From Planctomycetota bacterium (GTDB lineage: Bacteria > Planctomycetota > JAJSAM01 > JAJVHW01), in NCBI GenBank assembly GCA_024280885.1, contig JAJRPF010000023.1:1-64000 (forward strand): a stretch of DNA of 64,000 nucleotides, written 5' to 3'. Shown here in pieces: positions 58,434-64,000 of this stretch (position 1 is its first letter; each line of letters opens with the position of its first letter). Under the pieces are notes generated by a model, which was given only the letters and a program-made list of their open reading frames with translations, was not told the origin of the DNA and did not search any database. The translations under genes and the position numbers were made by a program.

Positions 58434-58844
58434 TCACGGCAGCAGTTCGAATGCAGCGAACCCGCGCGGGCGAACCGCGAGGAAGTCGCGGCGGTCGAGC
58501 GAGAGGATGCGGCTGCAACCCCGGCGTTCGGCACACGCCATGACGGTCGCATCCGTGATCCCGAGGTCGAGATCCCTGTAGGTCTCCAGTAGTTCGACTG
58601 AACGCTTGAGGTCGCCCTCGGTCGGGTGGTCCAGTTCGTAGCGGCCCGCGGCAACCTCGGCCACGAAGCGCAACTCCGCCGCGGGCCCGCCGCGCCTCGC
58701 GATGAGGAAACCGACTTCGGCGAGGACCAGAGTCGGCAGCACGAAGGGACCGAGCTCGTCGGCGACCGCGGAGACAGCCGCTGCGTGGGCGTCATCGTCG
58801 CGATCGAGCAATGCGTAGAGCCCACCCGAGTCAAGGATGAGCAT
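58434..58844 (-). CDS. vapC: VapC-type PIN-domain toxin, 136 aa
   Basis: A PIN-domain ribonuclease. The acidic residues that bind metal are all present: Asp5 ([12 protein letters not shown]), Glu43 ([11 protein letters not shown]), Asp98 ([13 protein letters not shown]) and Asp117 (ILSLDRRDF). Length (136) is normal. The gene starts inside the stop codon of the antitoxin gene (TGATG), the standard arrangement for a coupled toxin-antitoxin pair. When freed from its antitoxin it should cut a specific RNA; the target cannot be predicted. All catalytic positions are intact, so it is probably active. Confidence 0.88.
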   Translation of the reverse strand: MLILDSGGLYALLDRDDDAHAAAVSAVADELGPFVLPTLVLAEVGFLIARRGGPAAELRFVAEVAAGRYELDHPTEGDLKRSVELLETYRDLDLGITDATVMACAERRGCSRILSLDRRDFLAVRPRGFAAFELLP

Positions 58845-59071
58845 CAGCGCCCAAAGCCCTCCGTCGCCAGGACATCCTCCGCCGTGCGCGCCGTGTCATG
58901 GGTACCGGACGCGAAGACCCCGAACGTCGGGCGCGCTCCGTGGGCGCGCCGGGCTTCCATCTCGTCGATCGCCATCCGGATCAACTCGGCCATCGACGAA
59001 CCGGTCTCCGCGCTCCTCTGCCGCAGAGCGCGTGCCTGACTCTCCTCCAGGTAGATCGTCGTCTTCTCCAT
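58844..59071 (-). CDS. vapB: VapB-type ribbon-helix-helix antitoxin, 75 aa
   Basis: The N-terminus MEKTTIYLEESQARALRQRS is a ribbon-helix-helix DNA-binding motif (beta strand KTTIYL, then helices). The C-terminal half (GARPTFGVFASGTHDTARTA) is the flexible toxin-binding part. The start at 59071 follows the usual family start MEKTTIYL; an ATG at 59083 is four codons upstream. It overlaps vapC and should repress its own promoter, which must lie in the 450 bp upstream, shared with the divergent pckA gene. Confidence 0.85.
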   Translation of the reverse strand: MEKTTIYLEESQARALRQRSAETGSSMAELIRMAIDEMEARRAHGARPTFGVFASGTHDTARTAEDVLATEGFGR

Positions 59072-59083
59072 GCCATACATCAT

Positions 59084-59537
59084 GCCATATGTCTTCGTTG
59101 GAGTCGAGAGCGTCGAGAATCCGATCGCGCCGCCACCGAGCGTGGCGCGGCGTGGTGCGGATCATGCCGCCCCCCGTCGATCGCCCTTCTGCGCCGTTCG
59201 TGTCCGCCCGCCGCCAAGAGAGGCCCAAGCGGAGCGGCGCTCGACGCATATGGTTGCGACACCACAGGACGGTCGCGCTCAGGCCCGCCTCCTCAAGGCG
59301 AGCCTGAGAGCACGACCTGCTGCGCCTTGGCTGCGAGCGTGGCGCCTTCGTCTTGAAACCCGAGCGGGCCGAGAGTGCGAGGCGAAGAACGGCGTCACAC
59401 ACCCGTACGCTCGGAGAGGTCTTGAATCCATGCGCAATGCGACAGAGAGTGGCGCGATTGGGAGTGCAACGTGTGCCGACTCCCACGCTTTGACGAGTAG
59501 CGCGAGCGATCCGCGCGCCCACAGGAGCCGGAGTTCT
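59084..59537. other. Intergenic stretch, divergent promoters of vapBC and pckA
   Basis: About 450 bp between the divergent vapB and pckA genes. No convincing gene was found; the open frame that extends pckA upstream lacks family similarity. Both promoters and the vapB operator should be here, but no clear palindrome was picked out. The last part carries AGGAGCCGGAGTTCT, the pckA ribosome binding site. Confidence 0.45.
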
Positions 59538-61295
59538 ATGATCGAGAATTTGCGTCCCTATGACGTCGAGTACCTGACGAACCTCAGCCAGGAGCAACTG
59601 CGCGAGTTCGCACTCGAGCACACGCCGAGCATCGGCGTCACAGCCCAGGGCAACCTGAACAAGGTCAGCCGCAACAAGGCGCGCATGGCGAGATTCACAT
59701 TCGTCATCGCCCCCGAGTCGGATGACGCGCTCTACTCCGCCAAGACGATGCCGCGCGATCAGGCCGACGTCCTGATCGCAGCGCAGAAGGAGTACATCCT
59801 CGGCAAGGGCAAGCTGATCGAGTTGCAGGCCTTCCTCGGCCTCGGTCCGCGCGCCGTTCCCGTGCAGTGGCTCTACACGATGGAGGGCGCGAACATCGCC
59901 GGGATGCAGTCGATCCTCGGCTTCCCGACGAGCGATGTCCTCAAGGACGGTGAGGCATTCGCGCCGGAGTTCCGCGTGGTCTACACGCCGGATCATGTCC
60001 CGGACTCCCCGGGCGGCCAGGCGATCCTCGTCGACCTTGAGAACTACACGACCTACATCATGGGTCCGGACTACTTCGGTGAGTCGAAGAAGGCCGCGCT
60101 GCGCATGCTGAACGACCTCACGTTCCAGCAGGGTGGCCTCACGCTGCACGCTGGTGCGAAGGCTGTGAAGATCGGCGACACCAGCGTCACCATGACCATC
60201 ATGGGGCTCTCGGGCACCGGCAAGACGACGACCACGTTCAGCAAGCAGGGCGACGTCGCGCAGCCGATCCAGGATGACATGGTCACGCTCTGGCCGCACG
60301 GCGAGTTGTCGATCACAGAGAACGGCTGCTTCGCGAAGACGTTCGGGCTGACCGAGGAGACCGAGCCGGTCATCTACCGCGGCACGATGTCGCGCGAGGC
60401 CTGGCTCGAGAACGCGTACACGGACACCGACGGCGTCCTCGATTTCTTCAAGGACGAGTTGACCGCCGATGAGGTGGCCGGCTGCCGCCAGACCCTGATC
60501 GACACCAACGCCCCAGCCGACAACGTTGACAAGTACATCGCGGGCGACGCGTCCCTCAACGACGTCACCAACGACGCGGGCACGCCCGACGATGGCTGGG
60601 ACTTCGTCAAGTGGACGCAGAACGGCCGCTCGATCATTCCGATGAGCTCCGTCGAGGACGCCGCAGACCTCACGGCGATCCCGCCGGTGAAGTCGATGGG
60701 CATCCTCAATCGCGACGAGGGTCGCGACGCGGCGACGCCCGGCATCCTGCGCTTCAAGAGCCCCGAGCAGGCGGCTGGCTACTTCATGCTGGGCGAGACG
60801 ACAAAGACGTCAGCCGCTGGCAAGGACACCGGCAAGACCCGCTCGCCATTCACGCAGCCCTTCTTCCCGCGCGCGTTCGGCCTGCAGGCCGGTCGCTTCC
60901 GCGAACTGGCTGCGACCATGTCAGACGTCGGTCTCTGGATGATGAACACCGGCTACGTCGGTGGGTCCGTGAAGGAGGTCGCCGCCGACCAAGCCTTCAA
61001 GGTGAAGATCCGCCACTCGTCGGCCATGCTCGAGGCGCTGATCACCGAGAAGATCGCGTGGACCGAGGACCCGGACTTCGGCTATCTGGTCGTCGATCTC
61101 GACGCGCCCGAGAACGCGGCGCTGCTCGAGAAGGTGCCCGCCGAGATCCTGCGCCCGGTGACGTTCTTCGAGAAGGCCGGCCGCATGGACGAGTACCGCG
61201 CGTGGGTCGCGGCCATGAAGTCCGAGCGCCGCACGTTCCTCGAGAAGTTCGACGTGGACGCGGACATCATCGCCGCAACCACCAACGACGCGTAG
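59538..61295 (+). CDS. pckA: Phosphoenolpyruvate carboxykinase (ATP-type, divergent), 585 aa
   Basis: Converts oxaloacetate and ATP to phosphoenolpyruvate, CO2 and ADP, the entry step to gluconeogenesis. The kinase loop is IMGLSGTGKTTTTF, where the usual form is GLSGTGKTTLS. A metal/nucleotide block QDDMVTLW stands in for the family GDDEHGW. The substrate region GPDYFGESKKAALRML and LTLHAGAKAV are the counterparts of YAGEMKKG and SMHCSAN. The later block EQAAGYFMLGETTKTSA also fits the ATP-type enzyme. It differs from common PckA at many positions, so another PEP-related kinase reaction is possible. The start at 59538 has AGGAG 11 bases upstream. A terminator follows at 61329-61362. Confidence 0.85.
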   Translation: MIENLRPYDVEYLTNLSQEQLREFALEHTPSIGVTAQGNLNKVSRNKARMARFTFVIAPESDDALYSAKTMPRDQADVLIAAQKEYILGKGKLIELQAFLGLGPRAVPVQWLYTMEGANIAGMQSILGFPTSDVLKDGEAFAPEFRVVYTPDHVPDSPGGQAILVDLENYTTYIMGPDYFGESKKAALRMLNDLTFQQGGLTLHAGAKAVKIGDTSVTMTIMGLSGTGKTTTTFSKQGDVAQPIQDDMVTLWPHGELSITENGCFAKTFGLTEETEPVIYRGTMSREAWLENAYTDTDGVLDFFKDELTADEVAGCRQTLIDTNAPADNVDKYIAGDASLNDVTNDAGTPDDGWDFVKWTQNGRSIIPMSSVEDAADLTAIPPVKSMGILNRDEGRDAATPGILRFKSPEQAAGYFMLGETTKTSAAGKDTGKTRSPFTQPFFPRAFGLQAGRFRELAATMSDVGLWMMNTGYVGGSVKEVAADQAFKVKIRHSSAMLEALITEKIAWTEDPDFGYLVVDLDAPENAALLEKVPAEILRPVTFFEKAGRMDEYRAWVAAMKSERRTFLEKFDVDADIIAATTNDA

Positions 61296-61328
61296 CTGCC
61301 GCAACGCTGCTACACCGTCGATGGAGAG

Positions 61329-61362
61329 CGCCCCGTCGTGCAACCGCACGGCGGGGCGTTTT
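61329..61362 (+). terminator. Rho-independent terminator after pckA
   Basis: A 13-bp stem with a single weak pair (CGCCCCGTCGTGC, 61329-61341, against 61346-61358) and a 4-base loop, followed directly by TTTT. It lies 33 bp after the pckA stop codon. This is the clearest intrinsic terminator in the window. Confidence 0.85.
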
Positions 61363-61469
61363 GCGTCTTCGCCTACCGGACCCCGAGATCGAGTCAGAGT
61401 AGGCTCGGCGATGTTCGCGACGCGGGATCGGCGCGTGTCGCTGGCACCGGATCGCGAGTCTCTATCGCC

Positions 61470-61703
61470 TTACCTCGCGCCTCGACCGCGCCGTGTCCCG
61501 GGCACGTCCGGCAGGGGCAGCGTCACGAGGACGGGGCCGGTGTGCTTCTCGTTCGGTCGCGCCGCCCTGGCGACAGCCCGCAGCAACTCGTCTTTCGACA
61601 TCCCCATCTGCGTTGCCAGTTCGTCTGCGTAGCAACCGCAGGGGAGGCGGCGCCTCGAAGTACGGGCCGGCTTCCGGCGCGACTGATCTTGCTTCTCTCG
61701 CAT
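61470..61703 (-). CDS. Small hypothetical protein, 77 aa
   Basis: Reading MREKQDQSRRKPARTSRRRL with a basic N-terminus, then CGCYADELATQMGMSKDELL and GPVLVTLPLPDVPG. AAAGGAGTCTTCCC precedes the ATG and gives a proper ribosome binding site, the main argument that it is real. The CGCYADELA segment might form a small metal or DNA-binding unit, but no family was recognised. It is flanked by the pckA terminator and a non-coding stretch. Confidence 0.4.
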   Translation of the reverse strand: MREKQDQSRRKPARTSRRRLPCGCYADELATQMGMSKDELLRAVARAARPNEKHTGPVLVTLPLPDVPGTRRGRGAR

Positions 61704-62180
61704 GGGAAGACTCCTTTCGTCTACCCCCAGGTCGCGTGAGAAGGCCGAAGGTTACATGGGAATCTAGAAACTTAGTTCCGGGCCAACGCGCTCAGTAGCA
61801 CCCGTGGCGCGTACAGGTCGCACCAGCGTCTCCGCGCCGCGCGGGCACGGGCGGAGTCATTGGCGCTCGACTACCGCGTCCCATCGAACGCTGCCGAAGT
61901 TGCCCTGGCTCCGCATTGCATCACGCACGCTCGCGGTACCGAGTCCCTCATCGCTGGCGGCGGGACTTCGATCACGTGGCGACGATGAGAGAAACTCGCT
62001 GTGCCCGCAGAGCGAGGACTCCGCAGGATGGCGGTCGAGAGTCTCATCGATGCGTCCTCTTCGAGTGGCTTGAGCTCCTTGCTGGGGCTCGAGTTCCTCG
62101 ATGCGCCGCCTCTGCAGAGCTGGCACTCCGCGTGGCAACGCGGTCTTCCGACTAGAGATCGCACCGAATTGCGTAGACAT

Positions 62181-62199
62181 CTAAGACGACCGGTCGTAT
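62181..62199. promoter_or_regulatory. Palindromic operator, copy 1 (upstream of the TetR gene)
   Basis: CTAAGACGACCGGTCGTAT, with the perfect core ACGACCGGTCGT at 62186-62197. It ends 10 bases before the TetR gene start, consistent with autorepression. The same 19 bases recur at 62840-62858 upstream of the next gene. The TetR protein encoded here is the likely ligand. Confidence 0.85.
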
Positions 62200-62209
62200 T
62201 CTCCGACAC

Positions 62210-62800
62210 ATGACCCGCAGGAGGCACACTGACGACGTCCGTGTCCGGCTACTCGAAGCCGGGATCGCAGCTTTCCGTGACAACGGCTTCCACGGCACGG
62301 GCATCAAGGCGATCCTCGACCGCGTCGGGATCCCGAAGGGCTCGTTCTACAACTACTTCGAGAGCAAGGACGCCTTCGCTGTCGCGGCGATCGAGCACTA
62401 CGCGCGGTGCATGGGCGACAAGCTTGGCGCCGCGCTCGCGGATGCTCCGAGCTCGATCGAGGGCGTGCGCACGTTCTTCCGCGCGGAACTCGACGCGTTC
62501 GTCAAGGCTGACTTCGTCGGAGGCTGCCTGGTCGCCAACCTGGGCGCCGAGCTGGAGGGTTCCGCCCCGTGCCGCGCCGCTCTCGCGGCAGCACTCGGCG
62601 GCTACGTCGGCGGCATCAGCACGGCGATAGCGCGCGCCCAGGAGCAGGGGGGCGTGCGGTCGGACATCTCCGCCGACGTCCTCGGTCCGCTCCTCGTCGA
62701 CGCCTGGGAAGGCGCGGTGATCCGCATGAAGATCGAACGCTCACCCGCCCCGCTCGAACAGTGTCTCGAGCAAGTCCTGGACGGCTTCTTCCGGCCGTGA
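62210..62800 (+). CDS. TetR-family regulator, NemR-like, 196 aa
   Basis: The DNA-binding helix-turn-helix is in residues about 15-50 (LLEAGIAAFRDNGFHGTGI then ILDRVGIPKGSFYNYFESKD). The ligand domain contains DFVGGCLVANLGAE, with Cys106 at the position of the sensor cysteine Cys106 of E. coli NemR, and Lys174 in VIRMKIERS near NemR Lys175, which forms a sulfenamide bond with that cysteine (from memory of NemR). It may therefore sense reactive electrophiles or oxidants. A 19-bp palindrome lies just before the start and again before the next gene, so it probably represses both itself and that gene. Confidence 0.9.
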   Translation: MTRRRHTDDVRVRLLEAGIAAFRDNGFHGTGIKAILDRVGIPKGSFYNYFESKDAFAVAAIEHYARCMGDKLGAALADAPSSIEGVRTFFRAELDAFVKADFVGGCLVANLGAELEGSAPCRAALAAALGGYVGGISTAIARAQEQGGVRSDISADVLGPLLVDAWEGAVIRMKIERSPAPLEQCLEQVLDGFFRP

Positions 62801-62839
62801 CCCACCTCTCCCCGCCCGAGCCCTCTTGGCTTGCCTTCG

Positions 62840-62858
62840 CTAAGACGACCGGTCGTAT
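62840..62858. promoter_or_regulatory. Palindromic operator, copy 2 (upstream of the NTF2-fusion gene)
   Basis: CTAAGACGACCGGTCGTAT again (core ACGACCGGTCGT at 62845-62856), identical over 19 bases to the site at 62181-62199. It lies in the 127-bp gap between the TetR gene and the next gene, ending about 70 bases before that gene's start. It implies that the downstream gene has its own promoter under the TetR repressor. Confidence 0.85.
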
Positions 62859-62927
62859 CAATCAACTTGAGCCGCATTCACTCCCGCCATGTGCGCGGCG
62901 CTACTCCCACCACCAGGAGCAAACTCC

Positions 62928-63755
62928 ATGACCGAGACAACGAGCGAGAACGTCGATCTGATCCGCCGTCTGTACACCGCATTCCGAGCTGCGGACTACG
63001 ACACGTTCGCCACGCTCTGCGCGGCCGAGATCGAGTGGATGCAGAACGAGGGGTTCCCCTATGGAGGCCGCCACGTGGGGCCCCAGGCCGTCATCGACGG
63101 CGTCTTCCTGACGCTGCCCAGGTACTGGGACGGGTTCGCCTACGACGTGAACGAAATGCTCGACGCTGGCAACCGCGTCGTCGTACTTGGCGCCTACGTC
63201 GGCACGCACCGTGAGACGGGCAAGTCGTTCCGCGCCGAGACCACGCACGTCTTTGACATCGCCGATGGGCTCGTCACGCGCTTCCGACAGTACACCGACA
63301 CAGCGATCGTCCGGGACGCGGCCACACCCGGTGCGGGCGCATCCCAGGCGGCAAGCCCCGGTCCGGCGCACGCCGACATCCTCTGCGTCATCGACCACTA
63401 CCTCACCGGGGCACGCTCGGGCTCGAGCGAGCGCATGAGCGAGGCGTTCCACCCGAACGCCACGATGTACGGCCATCTCGGTGACGAGCTATTCGGCGGC
63501 CCGATCGAGACGCTCTACGAGTGGCACGACAAGAACGGCCCGGCTCCGGACCTCCGCGCGAGCGTTGCGGTCGTCGATCAACACGGGAGCGTCGCGACGG
63601 TGCGCGTCGAGATCGACGACTGGACCGGGATGCGGTTCACCGACGCGTTCACTTTGCTACGGACCGACGGGCGCTGGCAAATCGTGAACAAGGTGTTCCA
63701 TCTGCACACCGACGGCGTGCCTCTCAATCCCCGAGCAGGGAGAGACACCGAGTGA
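62928..63755 (+). CDS. Fusion of two NTF2-like domains (SnoaL-like and lumazine-binding-like), 275 aa
   Basis: The N-terminal domain (residues about 1-125) is SnoaL-like: NVDLIRRLYTAFRAADYDTF, EIEWMQNEG, YVGTHRETGKSFRAETTHVF, FRQYTDTAIV. The C-terminal domain (about 150-265) is of the lumazine-binding-like/NTF2 type: DILCVIDHYLTGARSGSSER, AFHPNATMYGHLG, then DAFTLLRTDGRWQIVNKVFH. AGGAGCAAACTCC precedes the start at 62928. Such small-cavity folds often bind or isomerise small hydrophobic molecules; no catalytic pair was assigned. The gene has its own copy of the TetR operator, so it is probably induced when the NemR-like repressor is inactivated. Confidence 0.88.
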   Translation: MTETTSENVDLIRRLYTAFRAADYDTFATLCAAEIEWMQNEGFPYGGRHVGPQAVIDGVFLTLPRYWDGFAYDVNEMLDAGNRVVVLGAYVGTHRETGKSFRAETTHVFDIADGLVTRFRQYTDTAIVRDAATPGAGASQAASPGPAHADILCVIDHYLTGARSGSSERMSEAFHPNATMYGHLGDELFGGPIETLYEWHDKNGPAPDLRASVAVVDQHGSVATVRVEIDDWTGMRFTDAFTLLRTDGRWQIVNKVFHLHTDGVPLNPRAGRDTE

Positions 63756-64000
63756 CGGGGTGTGCTAGCGCGGTCGCGTAGTGTGACGGCTGCGATCGGC
63801 ACGGCCTCACCGAGCGACTCACCACGGTGCCGTCGATCGCTCCGCTGGCCGCGAGACGGACCGTGACGCGTACCCGCTCCTTGAGACACACAGGCGGGGC
63901 GGAGTGCCGAGACCGGTCTCGGCACTCCGTGTAGTAGAAGCGTCTTCCGCGCGGCATCCGTTTGCCTGACCATCGCCAGTCAGCTTCGTTTTCCCGCCCG
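63756..64000. other. Window end, no supported gene
   Basis: The last 245 bp carry only the perfect palindrome at 63901-63928. A minus-strand frame (63724-63957) has an ERVRVTVRLAASGAIDGTVV segment that could be the end of a secreted or TonB-like domain, but there is too little to call it. The plus strand shows nothing recognisable. Confidence 0.4.
63901..63928. repeat. Perfect 28-bp palindrome
   Basis: The left arm GGAGTGCCGAGACC is followed without a gap by its exact reverse complement. It lies 145 bp after the NTF2-fusion gene. It may be a transcription terminator stem, an operator for a gene beyond the window, or a site for a symmetric DNA-binding protein. It has no T-tract on the plus side. 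Confidence 0.7.

Larger units (their letters stand above)
61296..62209. other. Intergenic stretch with terminator, small gene and operator
   Basis: About 900 bp. It holds the pckA terminator (61329-61362), a possible 77-residue gene on the minus strand (61470-61703) and the TetR operator at 62181-62199. The stretch 61710-62170 has open frames on both strands but no recognisable product; I see nothing else in it. Confidence 0.5.

Noticed and set aside
59070..59537. A longer N-terminus for PEP carboxykinase, open in frame upstream
   Set aside because: The extension lacks family similarity, has Arg/Ala-rich composition, and the ATG at 59538 has its own ribosome binding site.
63724..63957. A minus-strand open frame at the right edge
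   Set aside because: Too little similarity to any domain, and the perfect palindrome lies inside it; no ribosome binding site was seen.

Overview
This is a GC-rich bacterial chromosome segment with dense coding on both strands, many large exported proteins and no rRNA, tRNA, CRISPR array or prophage that I could see. An ECF sigma factor of the type paired with Ser/Thr kinase-TPR proteins, non-canonical UvrA paralogues in tandem, and exported proteins with FG-GAP, pre-peptidase-like and carboxypeptidase-regulatory-like domains all point to a free-living member of the Planctomycetota or a neighbouring phylum (Acidobacteriota or Myxococcota are alternatives). The phylum call is an inference from protein style, not a measurement.

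Layout. 1-1.3 kb holds decayed mobile and endonuclease DNA: an HNH endonuclease tail and the C-terminal part of an IS91-type transposase. 1.5-10.6 kb holds a lipoprotein, a large secreted subtilisin flanked by two copies of one hairpin element, a membrane protein, a transposase remnant and two exported proteins of unknown role. 11-16.3 kb (minus strand) is a probable sigma factor / Ser-Thr kinase-ATPase-TPR / membrane protein transcription unit; its last gene is a paralogue of the membrane protein at 6.8 kb. 16.4-22 kb holds two large secreted proteins (ZU5/NHL-like and FG-GAP). 22-26.6 kb is an RND efflux adaptor and pump. 26.8-32.5 kb holds an ARPP-type lipoprotein, a membrane-anchored carboxypeptidase-regulatory-like protein, a methyltransferase, a small membrane protein and a MATE exporter. 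32.5-34.3 kb holds two bacterial PH-domain proteins and a DUF1294 protein. 34.4-39.8 kb holds two start-stop-overlapping uvrA paralogues, followed by a 1,553-residue AsmA-like protein.

44.9-50.7 kb holds an alkaline-phosphatase-superfamily enzyme, an S9 prolyl oligopeptidase and thioredoxin reductase. 50.9-53.7 kb holds a secreted protein with a broken metzincin-like motif and a small TerB-like protein. 53.7-61.3 kb is central metabolism and control: pyruvate kinase, an FAD/NAD(P) oxidoreductase, an orphan NtrC-type response regulator, a VapBC toxin-antitoxin pair and a divergent ATP-type PEP carboxykinase. Pyruvate kinase and PEP carboxykinase lie about 4 kb apart, which suggests a loose PEP/pyruvate neighbourhood.

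The last 2 kb hold the most self-contained regulatory unit: a NemR-like TetR repressor with a cysteine at residue 106, and a protein made of two fused NTF2-like domains. An identical 19-bp palindromic operator lies upstream of each gene. This is the best candidate for a small undescribed sensing and response system. Other items worth following are the repeated hairpin element, the uvrA tandem and the uncharacterised C-terminal domain of the FG-GAP protein.
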